A DNA stretch of 64,000 nt from Acinetobacter sp. ANC 4204 (lineage in GTDB: Bacteria > Pseudomonadota > Gammaproteobacteria > Pseudomonadales > Moraxellaceae). Under the pieces are notes generated by a model that was not told the DNA's origin, did no database searches, and worked only from the letters and a program-made list of their open reading frames with translations. Location: assembly GCF_002135205.1 (NCBI RefSeq), contig NZ_NEFZ01000001.1:248001-312000 (forward strand), in the 5' to 3' direction. Of this stretch, positions 29,601 through 37,670 are shown in pieces (the stretch's first letter is position 1; every line of letters begins with the position of its first letter). The translations under genes and the position numbers were made by a program.

Positions 29601-30371
29601 TTATGGGTTCATTTGGACTTGTAATGCATGTAAAACGTCATAATTGGTGGCATCCATTTGAATAGGGGTAATACTCACAAAACCATGTGCCACTGCAAAA
29701 AAGTCAGACTCTACAGCATCATACCCCTGTTTAGGCTCTACTACCGCTTCACCAGATAATCCAATCCAATAGACTTGGCGCCCACGTGGGTCAACATGGC
29801 TGGTAATTGGTTTCGACTGACTACGACGTCCTTGATAGGTAATTTTCGCTCCCTGTAACTCTGCTACATCTGGGATATTAATGTTTAAAATATGTCGTGG
29901 TGGTAGCGTAGGCAAACCTTGTTGAACAAAGTCATGTACCCATTGTGCTGCATATTGATAATCTTCTGGGCTGTTGTAAGAACGTACTTCTGGCCCAGCC
30001 AATGATACTGCAATCGCAGGTTGCTTCATGAGTCGACCTTCAAAAGCTGCACCCACTGTTCCTGAGTACAGCACATCATCCCCCAAATTTGCCCCACTGT
30101 TAATCCCACTTACAACAAGGTCAAACTCAAAATCAAACAAACCATTCATAGACAAATACACACAGTCTGCAGGTGTACCATTGACTGCCCACATATCAGG
30201 TGCAATTTCAATTGGGCGTAACGGGCGATCCAAGGTCAAAGCGCTAGAAAAACCGCTGCGTTCACTTTCTGGGGCTACAATTACAACTCGACCTAAAGGA
30301 CGTAAAGCACGTGCCAGTGCTTGAATACCAGGGGCAAAAACACCATCGTCATTAGCTATTAAAATATTCAC
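29601..30371 (-). CDS. surE: 5'/3'-nucleotidase SurE
   Basis: 256 residues. The family start [10 protein letters not shown] with the metal-binding DD pair is present, as are SGFSSALT (metal-binding Ser), the NGTPADCVY loop, and [12 protein letters not shown]. SurE dephosphorylates nucleoside monophosphates and short polyphosphates and helps stationary-phase survival. It is followed by nlpD. Immediately upstream, where truD is usual in relatives, the decayed island begins. Confidence 0.95.
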   Translation of the reverse strand: MNILIANDDGVFAPGIQALARALRPLGRVVIVAPESERSGFSSALTLDRPLRPIEIAPDMWAVNGTPADCVYLSMNGLFDFEFDLVVSGINSGANLGDDVLYSGTVGAAFEGRLMKQPAIAVSLAGPEVRSYNSPEDYQYAAQWVHDFVQQGLPTLPPRHILNINIPDVAELQGAKITYQGRRSQSKPITSHVDPRGRQVYWIGLSGEAVVEPKQGYDAVESDFFAVAHGFVSITPIQMDATNYDVLHALQVQMNP

Positions 30372-30450
30372 TGCAATCTTCTTAAATCTATACTTGTCTG
30401 AAAAAACCTTAAAAAAACCATTTATTTATCTTTAATTTTAGTCGATATAG

Positions 30451-30570
30451 GTTCGCATTAATCTGTTAAATAAACGGGTACTGTAGCAGGTAATTTATTC
30501 AACCTAACAGGTAACTCAATGCTTTCAGATACCAAAATAAAATCGCTAAAACCTAAAGAAAAAATATATA
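30451..30570 (+). repeat. Integrase-start direct repeat, copy 1
   Basis: About 120 bases that recur at 35210 with roughly 80-85% identity by eye and no length change up to the start codon (68 bases from GTTCGCA to the ATG in both copies). It contains the upstream region and first codons of a P4-type integrase gene. Confidence 0.8.
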
Positions 30571-30818
30571 GAGTACTTGATGCAGAAAGGTTATACATTG
30601 AAGTTAGACCTACTGGCAAGAAGTTATGGCGCTTCAAATACACTTTGAATGGCAAAAAGGTACTATAAGTTTCGGTGAATACCTTCTCGTATCACTTGAA
30701 GAAGCACGTAAAAAGAAAGATGAATCTAGGGTCTTGTTAAAAAACGATATAAACCCTGTTGATGAAAAAAAGAAAAAGAAGATTGATGCAGTTCTAGCCA
30801 CATCTAATACTTTTAAAA
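30519..30818 (+). pseudogene. P4-type tyrosine integrase, N-terminal fragment with frameshift
   Basis: The first frame starts MLSDTKIKSLKPKEK and continues through a RLYIEVRPTGKKLW block to NGKK, the arm-binding (DUF4102) domain of P4-like integrases. It then meets a stop, and the rest (GTISFGEY ... EEARKKKDESR ... NPVDEKKKKK) continues in the next frame. One missing base after AAAAAG at about 30660 explains this. The fragment ends where an IS5-family terminal repeat begins. The catalytic domain with the R-H-R-Y residues is absent. It marks an old integration event upstream of surE. Confidence 0.85.
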
Positions 30819-31317
30819 AGCTTTATTGCACAAAGATTTAAAAAATAAATACCCCTAAGCGACTCAAGTTTAAATAACAACTTGGGTATGAGGTCGGCTT
30901 AATTCTGTAAATTTATTTAAGACTGCCACACGTGCATGAATCTCATTGACTTGACTGTCAAAATTCTTAGCGCTGAGTTTATCGCCTAATAATTCGATAC
31001 AATGCATCTTGGTTTCGAGCAAACTACGCAGATGATATCCAGACCACTTTTTCCAAATCATTCTTCCTAGACGTTTACTGTTTTCAATAATTCTTTTCTT
31101 TCTAAAGATTATACTTTTTTGTCTTTCCATGGTTTTGCATTTTTTCTTGGCGGAATCACTGCTTGCGCTTGACGATCTGAGATCACTCGTCTGCAGCATT
31201 TAGTGTCATAGGCTCCATCGGTATAGACAGAATCTATTCGCTCATCAAGTGGTATTTGACCAAGTAAATCAGAGTACCCGTGAATCACTGATAACGATAG
31301 GTTTGTGCAACAAAGCC
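30819..31317 (-). mobile_element. Internally deleted IS5-family (IS903-like) element
   Basis: About 0.5 kb bounded by imperfect terminal repeats: GCTTTATTGCACAAAGATTT at 30820-30839 and, on the minus strand from 31317, GGCTTTGTTGCACAAAC. This terminal sequence is typical of the IS903 group. An intact element would be about 1 kb, so the transposase start has been lost. No clean target duplication is visible. Confidence 0.75.
30870..31290 (-). pseudogene. IS5-family transposase, C-terminal part with frameshift
   Basis: On the minus strand the frame from about 31290 reads SDLLGQIPLDERIDSVYTDG and then CCRRVISDRQAQAVIPPR, then shifts near 31110. The last ~75 residues (GRMIWKKWSGYHLRSLLETK, then a stretch ending HARVAVLNKF) end at 30870. 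This is the C-terminal DDE region of IS903-like transposases. The N-terminal part is missing. Confidence 0.8.
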
Positions 31318-31496
31318 CCTTAAACCGGACTCCATAGCAGAATTTTGAGCATTAATCGGCGTGATACCTCTCGCAAGCTCTTCTTGATGTTTCTTCTCGT
31401 AAGCAAACATATAAGCTTGAAGTAAATTGTGATTGAAATCAAAAGAACCGCTATATATTGTTCTGCTTCTTTATATGTAAAAATAGCTGTTGTCAT
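31318..31496 (-). pseudogene. Small island gene truncated by the IS remnant
   Basis: On the minus strand an ATG at 31496 with a strong Shine-Dalgarno (GAAGGAT) starts MTTAIFTYKEAEQYIA. A one-base shift is needed to continue as SFDFNHNLLQAYMFAYEKKH and ITPINAQNSAMESGL, where the IS end begins. The reading of two good consecutive segments shows a real gene, now broken twice. I do not recognise its function. It lies 27 bases downstream of the membrane-protein gene at 31523 on the same strand. Confidence 0.6.
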
Positions 31497-31522
31497 AACT
31501 TTTTATCCTTCTTTTATTAAAA

Positions 31523-32074
31523 TTACTTTTTTTTCTTTGGCGAAACCCACATTTTTGGCATACCTATGACTAAGTTCCAAAAGATATAAGTAATCCCGTA
31601 AAACATTAATGCACCTAGTATCCATAAACCCAACATAGAATTCGTGAATAATTTATAAAATGCTCCTCCACGACCTATGCTATCCGCACCTTCTAACATA
31701 ACAATGAAAGGTAAAACAATTGCTACAGGTGATAGACACATATTCAATATTGAAACTAAAAACCTCTTAGGAATTGGGTGATTTAGCATTTTATGGTCAT
31801 AAAGCAAATACGACACTATTAAAAATAGAGTAGGAAAAGAAAAAAAATACATTAAAAATATGTAAATCCAAGCTCTAACCTCCACAATATTTAACAATGA
31901 AACATCAATATAAAATGGAAAAAATCTTAATATCAATTCCAAATTACTCAGCACTATATATTTATCAAAAAAAACAATAAAAAACTCAGATAACAATACC
32001 ATAGCTCCACTAAGTAAAAATGAAGCCTTTAAATCAAAACCTACCTTACCCATACCATACTCGCTTATCGACAT
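31523..32074 (-). CDS. Island membrane protein of unknown function
   Basis: 183 residues with about four hydrophobic helices: residues ~17-37, ~66-92, ~105-128 and ~148-170. The C-terminus is lysine-rich (ends PKKKK). No signal peptide and no recognised domain. Base composition is strongly AT-rich like the surrounding island. It is uninterrupted, unlike most neighbours, so it may still be expressed. An immunity or envelope function would be guesswork. Confidence 0.6.
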   Translation of the reverse strand: MSISEYGMGKVGFDLKASFLLSGAMVLLSEFFIVFFDKYIVLSNLELILRFFPFYIDVSLLNIVEVRAWIYIFLMYFFSFPTLFLIVSYLLYDHKMLNHPIPKRFLVSILNMCLSPVAIVLPFIVMLEGADSIGRGGAFYKLFTNSMLGLWILGALMFYGITYIFWNLVIGMPKMWVSPKKKK

Positions 32075-32220
32075 AATATAAAAAACACAATAAAAAACAC
32101 ATTAAAATATTAATATTTCATTTATCCATCTCACCAAATACATCAAACAAACCTATTTTAAATATAATTTAACTCAATACTTTTTAATTAATACAACCCC
32201 TTCAAAAATAATAAAAACCT

Positions 32221-32350
32221 CTGATTCTCATAATTCACTACACCTAAAATCTGCTCTATATAATTAATTCGTTTTGGAGTTTTATCTGCTTGAAATAGCT
32301 TATTTTCGTAATGTACCTCCCCCATCAAACTGACAACAAAAAAAAGGGGC
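32221..32350 (+). repeat. Diverged repeat, copy A
   Basis: Aligns with 36081-36205 at roughly 70% by eye. Shared blocks include TTCACTACACCT / TTCACCACACCT, TCTGCTTGAAATAGCTT / TCTGCTTAAATTAGCTT, and CTGACAACAAA in the same order. Confidence 0.6.
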
Positions 32351-32739
32351 ACTATGAACTAAAAATAAAGTTTTCTCAGTATTATTCCATTCAAATTTCC
32401 GCGCTATTGATCTAAAAAAATATGAATGCGTCCAGCACGCACAATACGATCCTGATTTTCTATTCTAAAAGTTATATACATTATTTTTATTCACAAGTGT
32501 TAAGCTTCTAGTTTATATCACTTTAAATATTTTTACCTAAAATTTAAATAAGATGCTTAAAAAATTAACAAAAACTCAAACTTAAATGATTGATGTTTCA
32601 TGCTTTCAACCCATATTAAACATTTAAACCAAATCAGTTAAATTCATCACAGTTATTTAAGTGTATGCACCTAAGTTTATCTTAAACTTAGCCATTTTTA
32701 GTCAGCAATTAAAATCAGTAGATTTACAGATAATATGAA

Positions 32740-32995
32740 AACATTAGCTAAAGAATTTAATGCCTTCAACGCCAAAATAAAAACGTATAGCATCTTAGGT
32801 GCAGACTGCACTATACATTGAGATAAAGCCATCTGAAAAGTAGGAACAACGAGTCTGAATGAATATTCAGTTATTACTTTACAAAAGGAAGAAAGCAACA
32901 AGATAAAATAAGCTAGCTGCTTCAGGCTTAAGCATAGAAAACAAGCCAAAGAAAAGATAATCCAACCGATAAATTATATTCAGTATTTGTCCATC
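32740..32995 (+). pseudogene. Possible third integrase relic
   Basis: Fragments in different frames read TYSILGAD, LYIEIKPSEK, and further on RKQAKEKIIQPIN, in the order expected for the arm-binding domain of a P4-type integrase (LYIEI.PSG..., then AREQAKEKI...NP). Several frameshifts and stops are present. It is weaker than the two other copies. Confidence 0.35.
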
Positions 32996-32998
32996 AAA

Positions 32999-33703
32999 TT
33001 ATTCATGTTTTTTACTCATTTCAGATAACAAATCCAGTTGTATTTCTTGTATTTGAGCTAATCTATTCCACTGATGCATCAATAGATGATCTAGTTTTTC
33101 ATTTAAATGTTGAATTTCTAACTCCGCCTTTAAATTTATTTTATAATCGTTTTGCGAACGCAACCTGTCTTTGGCTTCTTGTCTATTTTGGCTCATCATA
33201 ATAATGGGAGCCTGAACAGCTGCGATACAAGATAAAATTAAATTTAATAAAATAAAGGGATATGGATCCGCAGGATGTGAAACCATCACGACTGTATTGA
33301 TAATAATCCAGATCGCAAGGAAAAGTGCAAAGCACATGAGAAAAGCCCAACTGCCACCAAAACTAGCAATTCTATCTGCCAATCTTTCCCCTAGACTCCA
33401 ATTTTGATTGAGCTGATCTTCTACATTTTGAGTGATCACCTCATGGTGTTGCAGACTTTTAATGACTTCACGCTCAAGATCTGTGACCTCTCCTTTCTCA
33501 GATTTTAACAGTGAATGAACATACTGAATTCGATATTTGGCTAAATCTGCTTGGCAAATATAACTTTGCGGTGACCATTCGGGGAAGTCATGTGCAATTT
33601 CTTCGATGATGGATTTTCGTATTGTCCCCATAGGAATGATATTTTTAATGAGGAATTTTTCCCCACAGACTAGACACTCACGACTTTCATTTTTTTCACT
33701 CAT
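32999..33703 (-). CDS. DUF1003 membrane protein
   Basis: About 234 residues from the ATG at 33703 (MSEKNES); an ATG two codons upstream is possible. The N-terminal ~25 residues contain CLVCGEKF, a zinc-ribbon-like pair. Two membrane helices follow around residues 125-175 with the family motifs FGGSWAF, DPYPFILLNLILS and QAPIIMMSQNR, then a C-terminal coiled coil. DUF1003 proteins are widespread inner-membrane proteins of unknown function. The gene is intact and has less extreme composition than the island DNA around it. Confidence 0.88.
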   Translation of the reverse strand: MSEKNESRECLVCGEKFLIKNIIPMGTIRKSIIEEIAHDFPEWSPQSYICQADLAKYRIQYVHSLLKSEKGEVTDLEREVIKSLQHHEVITQNVEDQLNQNWSLGERLADRIASFGGSWAFLMCFALFLAIWIIINTVVMVSHPADPYPFILLNLILSCIAAVQAPIIMMSQNRQEAKDRLRSQNDYKINLKAELEIQHLNEKLDHLLMHQWNRLAQIQEIQLDLLSEMSKKHE

Positions 33704-33949
33704 GATCACTCGCTTTAATAATCATTATAGTTTTTGGGGAGATAAACATCATCGAACAAATTTCAAACTAATGTCAAATTTTCACCATTTCTCGGAGTAG
33801 CCCTTCATTAACATTTTTCTAGACAGTAGCCATGAATAAAAAAATGCCACAGATATCATCATTATTCTGTGTCTTAAATAAGGCTAAACAAGTTCATATC
33901 ATCAGGCTAAAAATTAAAAAAATCCAGCTTTAGAGCAAGGAGACAATCA

Positions 33950-35104
33950 ATGCCTAACTTCACAAGACCTATGCGCTTAGGTCTACTTTTTCATACCATA
34001 TTACTCACAGGCATCGCTGCTAATGTAGATGCGAATACACCCTCTGTAGTGTTGAGTTCTCCTAAAGATTTTATGTACCCAGATATAGATCATGGTCTAA
34101 GTGAAAGTCTTTACCCGAATGAGGCCGCCACTGCTAAAGAAATCGCGAACATCATTGAAATGACGATCCGAAAACAATATGCCACAGAGATTGCGCTACG
34201 TGATGCGCACCCTAAAGCACATGGTTGCGTACGCGCAGAATTTAAGATAAATGAGACATTGCCTCCAAACATGGCCCATGGTGTTTTTATTCCGGGTAAA
34301 ACTTATCAAGCATGGATTCGTTTTTCGAATGGATCGAGTAATGCAAAACAAACGGATATAAAAAAAGACGCACGCGGCATGGCGATCAAACTTTTAGCCG
34401 TACCAAAGAAAAACCTTTTAGATGAACTTGCGCCTACGCAAGATTTCATCATGATCAATCACCCTGTATTCTTTGTAAATGACCCTGCTCGTTATCTGTC
34501 ATTTATGCAAGATATCAATAGCGATCAATTTCTAAAAAAATTGCATGCCCCTTTTGCATTAGGAGCGAAAGGAACTTGGATTGCGTTAAACACTAGAAAT
34601 AAAATTTCAAATCCACTACAAACTAGATACTGGTCTATGGTGCCCTATCAGTTAGGAGTTGGCGCGCATCGTCAAGCGGTAAAGTACTCTGCTCGCGCAT
34701 GTTCAACCGTTGTTAGCCCTATTCCTGTTACTCCTCAAAAGGACTTTTTAAGAGAGGCTCTTCGGACGACGGTACAAAACCATGATGCCTGCATGGAATT
34801 TCTAGTACAACCTCGGACATCCAGCTCAATGTCTGTTGAAGACTCGATGACGGAATGGAAAGAAGACCAAGCTCCTTTCTATAAGGTGGCCACTATTCGT
34901 ATTCCTCAGCAAGTTTTTGATACCCCTGAGCAAAATAAGTTTTGTGAAAATCTATCCTTTACACCATGGCATGCATTAGCTGAACATAAACCACTGGGTG
35001 CGATAAACCGAATGCGCAAAGTCATATATGACCAGATTAGTCGCGTCAGACATGAGATGAATTCAGCTAAACAAACAAACGCTAACAATGTCGGAGATAA
35101 ATAA
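33950..35104 (+). CDS. Exported catalase-family protein
   Basis: 384 residues. An N-terminal signal peptide (LGLLFHTILLTGIAANVDA) precedes a catalase-like core: HPKAHGCVRAEF, WIRFSNGSS, DARGMAIKLL, and DFIMINHPVFFV. Typical monofunctional catalases are longer and cytoplasmic; this is the compact secreted branch, whose heme peroxidase activity is plausible but not shown. The C-terminal FTPWHALAEHKPLGAINRMR motif is characteristic of this branch. GCAAGGAGAC lies just upstream of the ATG, a good ribosome binding site. It lies between the two integrase-start repeats. Confidence 0.82.
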   Translation: MPNFTRPMRLGLLFHTILLTGIAANVDANTPSVVLSSPKDFMYPDIDHGLSESLYPNEAATAKEIANIIEMTIRKQYATEIALRDAHPKAHGCVRAEFKINETLPPNMAHGVFIPGKTYQAWIRFSNGSSNAKQTDIKKDARGMAIKLLAVPKKNLLDELAPTQDFIMINHPVFFVNDPARYLSFMQDINSDQFLKKLHAPFALGAKGTWIALNTRNKISNPLQTRYWSMVPYQLGVGAHRQAVKYSARACSTVVSPIPVTPQKDFLREALRTTVQNHDACMEFLVQPRTSSSMSVEDSMTEWKEDQAPFYKVATIRIPQQVFDTPEQNKFCENLSFTPWHALAEHKPLGAINRMRKVIYDQISRVRHEMNSAKQTNANNVGDK

Positions 35105-35209
35105 GGAATGTCCTATGGTTAAACTCAATGGCCTGCCAAACCTCTCGCACAAACAATCATTTAAAACCAAATATTTAAATTAAATATTAATACATTTTAT
35201 TCAACATTA

Positions 35210-35318
35210 GTTCGCACTAATCTGCCAAATAAACGGGTATTGTAGCGAGTAACTTCTTTAATCTAACGAGCAACTCAATGCTTTCAGATACCAAAATAAA
35301 ATTGCTAAAGTCTAAAGA
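35210..35318 (+). repeat. Integrase-start direct repeat, copy 2
   Basis: Counterpart of 30451-30570. The block TCAATGCTTTCAGATACC is identical in both copies, and AAACGGGTA recurs at the same distance upstream. Confidence 0.8.
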
Positions 35319-35447
35319 AAAAGACATAGAGCACCTGATAATGAAAGGCAATACATTGAATTTTAACCCACTGGCAAGAAGATATAGAAATTCAAATACA
35401 TAAGAAAGCAGCAGCTGTAGTTTTTGGTGAAAATCTTATTATCCCAC
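35278..35447 (+). pseudogene. P4-type integrase relic, second copy
   Basis: The frame starts MLSDTKIKLLKSKEK and breaks within 20 codons. The DNA still aligns with copy 1 through ATACATTGAA, CTGGCAAGAAG and the TTTGGTGAA block to about 35447. It is more decayed than copy 1 and ends where the opposite-strand gene remnant stops. Confidence 0.75.
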
Positions 35448-35452
35448 TCTTA

Positions 35453-35826
35453 TCAGTCAACCAAATCATATATATATCTCCTTTCAAAAAATAAATAACC
35501 TACTTTCACATATTTAACCCTATAACAAGAAACATTTTGATCTATTTTTTCTTCAAAACTAAATTGTTTGGAATAATATGGAAAACCACTAATTCTTATA
35601 TCCAATGTATTATAAATCTTACCATCAATATTGACATCATACTTCCAAGAATCACTACTACGTCTATGATGGTATTTATTCTCTAAGGATAAGCACCCTA
35701 CAAGAATTTCTTTATCATCTAATGATAATTCTCGTGCTTTTTTTCAAAAAAATAATCAATAAAAAATGGGTGTATAATAACAATTATTAAAATTGGATAT
35801 ATTATACATATCATATAATCCTTCAT
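35453..35826 (-). pseudogene. Small membrane-anchored protein gene with a one-base frameshift
   Basis: On the minus strand an ATG at 35826 with GGAGG upstream starts MKDYMICIIYPILIIVIIHP, a membrane anchor. After DYFFEKK the frame ends quickly. Adding one base in the run at 35738-35744 (seven T on the plus strand) restores an open frame of 124 residues through LSLDDKEILVGCLSLENKYH and WKYDVNIDGKIYNTLDIRI to a TGA at 35453. The family is unknown. The break lies in a homopolymer, so phase variation or a sequencing error is as possible as decay. Confidence 0.65.
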
Positions 35827-36080
35827 CCTCTCCCCACACCTCCAATAAAATAAATATATAATTAAACATAGACCAACTATTTTAACAATTATTAAAAAAT
35901 TGAAATATCCAAAAATTTATGCACTTTACTATTACTACACATTACATCTAAATTAAAAAAATAGCTTTAACTAATTTCATAACAACCCATATATTATTAA
36001 AATATATATTTAGACACTCATATTTTTAATTTACTTTTATCTTAATTAATAAATTTCACAGACTAACTTAAACTAGAACT

Positions 36081-36205
36081 CAGACTCACATAGTTCACCA
36101 CACCTGAAATATGTATTATGTATTGCATTAGTTCTGTGTTTTTTCTGCTTAAATTAGCTTTATTGTTCTTAATATATCAAATCCATCAAGCTGACAACAA
36201 ACAAA
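36081..36205 (+). repeat. Diverged repeat, copy B
   Basis: Counterpart of 32221-32350. It follows the second integrase relic at about 0.8 kb; copy A follows the first at about 1.7 kb with the IS remnant and the membrane gene between. Confidence 0.6.
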
Positions 36206-36604
36206 GGCTCACCAAGCTTTAAAAGAAAATCGATTGAAGTATTATGCTATTTTAAAACACACACATATTTGAAAAAATCAATTTTTCAAAGTAAATGGAA
36301 TCACCACCTCTATTTCGCAATATTTTTAAATATTCAATTTTTTAAGTCTGAAGCCACCAACGCGTACAACTTCACCCTCCCAATACCGACTACAAACAAC
36401 ACTCAAGTTAGATGATAAAGCTTCGTAGTCATAAAAAAGAAGAAATATAAGAAATACCATGTAAAAAGCGAATATATTGAAAATCCAAATATTCACAACA
36501 GAAATCTCTATTAAAAAATGACCGGTCAGAACTTTTCATTGAATTCTAACTGAAAATATATATATTGGTTGCTCCGTATCCACCATAAATATGTGATTTT
36601 AAAA

Positions 36605-36979
36605 ATGATTAAAAGCTTAACATTACGTAATTTCTTCGGATTAGGCATGGCTATCATGATCTCTCAATCTGCTTTTGCACTAGAGGGATTAAGCACAGAA
36701 GAAGCCAATACCATTGTGAAAGAAGATATTGCAGCAGCGCAAGTCATGACTGAATTTTGCCCTGCTTTGGTGGGTCAAGCTCCTAAAATTGAAAGTAACA
36801 TCCAAGCGCTGATTCAAACATATTTGCAAGATTATTCTGACAAGTCGATGACATACGCAAAATTACAGTCAGATAGCGAATACCAATCTATCCTCAAAGC
36901 GGCACGTGCAGATGCAAACGGTTCAGACAAAGCAGAACAAAAATCTGTATGTGATGATGTCGTAAACTTTGAAGGTTAA
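36605..36979 (+). CDS. Small secreted protein with conserved cysteines, paralogue 1
   Basis: 124 residues from the ATG at 36605 (MIKSLTLRNFF), which gives a proper signal peptide ending SAFA; the frame is open a little further up from a TTG. The mature protein has two cysteines, in TEFCPALVG and KSVCDDV, likely forming a disulfide, and an ADAN segment before the second. It aligns with the protein at 37167, so the pair arose by duplication. The family appears restricted to Moraxellaceae as far as I can tell. Function unknown. It ends in a strong terminator. Confidence 0.75.
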   Translation: MIKSLTLRNFFGLGMAIMISQSAFALEGLSTEEANTIVKEDIAAAQVMTEFCPALVGQAPKIESNIQALIQTYLQDYSDKSMTYAKLQSDSEYQSILKAARADANGSDKAEQKSVCDDVVNFEG

Positions 36980-37002
36980 TTGAGTAGCCAGCCGTGCAGA
37001 AT

Positions 37003-37038
37003 AAAAAAGGTGAATAAATCAAAATATTCACCTTTTTT
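37003..37038 (+). terminator. Rho-independent terminator
   Basis: AAAAAAGGTGAATA (37003-37016) pairs with TATTCACCTTTTTT (37025-37038) around an eight-base loop. It separates the two secreted paralogues into distinct transcripts. Confidence 0.9.
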
Positions 37039-37166
37039 AACATCAAAAATGTCAACACTGTAAATTTACCTCAACAGCTTCTATACATTTATTCGCTTAC
37101 ATTTACTTAAAATTTGTTTAAGCTCATCATATTATGGCACTAACAAGTATGGTCTTAAGGTTTCAA

Positions 37167-37553
37167 ATGAATTTGAATATGATGAAAAAAGTGATTTTAG
37201 CGGTGTGCAGTTCTACTTTAATGGTCATCAGTTCCGCGCAAGCAGCCACTAAAGATGAAAATATTGAAGTCACCCCACTACAACAAGTGACTCAACAAGA
37301 ATTAGCTGCAATTTATGTACTCTCAGAAGTTTGCCCAGATCTAGTTTCTGACCAAAAGCAGTTTGAAAATGGCTATAACTCTTTAGCAAAAGAGTATCTT
37401 CCACAACAAGAAAACCCTACTGCATATCTGAAAAAACTCAGTAAAGAAAAAAAATTCAAGCCAATTTTAGCTGAAGCGCAAGCCGATGCAAAAAAAGCAG
37501 GCAAAGCAAAGAATCAAGAAATTTGTACAGAATTGAGTACTTACAGCAAATAA
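37167..37553 (+). CDS. Small secreted protein with conserved cysteines, paralogue 2
   Basis: 128 residues from the ATG at 37167, chosen because TAAGG lies 6 bases upstream; ATGs at 37179 and 37182 are alternatives. The signal peptide is MMKKVILAVCSSTLMVISSA, cleaved near AQA. The mature part has SEVCPDLVS and QEICTEL, matching the cysteine positions of the protein at 36605, with a shared ILAEAQADA / ILKAARADA block. The mature proteins are mainly helical by pattern. Function unknown. It lies just before the D,D-carboxypeptidase gene. Confidence 0.75.
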   Translation: MNLNMMKKVILAVCSSTLMVISSAQAATKDENIEVTPLQQVTQQELAAIYVLSEVCPDLVSDQKQFENGYNSLAKEYLPQQENPTAYLKKLSKEKKFKPILAEAQADAKKAGKAKNQEICTELSTYSK

Positions 37554-37670
37554 TACCAATTGGTTACAATATCTTTAAAATAAGCCGATTTCTCCCATAG
37601 AAGTCGGCAGAACTTTGCCCTAAAATGCAAGGCTCTCGTGCTTATACTAAAGAAATCGGAACCCCTTAGA

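Larger units (their letters stand above)
32075..32998. other. Degraded island DNA
   Basis: About 0.9 kb, very AT-rich, without an intact gene. It contains a segment at 32221-32350 that recurs diverged at 36081-36205, and a possible third integrase relic at about 32740-32995. The 83-codon minus-strand frame at 32698-32949 overlaps that relic and is not convincing. Confidence 0.6.
35105..36604. other. Degraded island DNA between the catalase-like gene and a secreted protein gene
   Basis: About 1.5 kb, very AT-rich. It holds the second integrase-start repeat (35210), an integrase relic, a frameshifted small gene on the minus strand (35453-35826) and repeat copy B (36081-36205). Between about 36210 and 36600 I see nothing recognisable. 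Confidence 0.7.

Noticed and set aside
32698..32949. 83-codon minus-strand frame in the island
   Set aside because: The plus strand here shows integrase-like blocks in shifted frames; the minus frame looks like a shadow.
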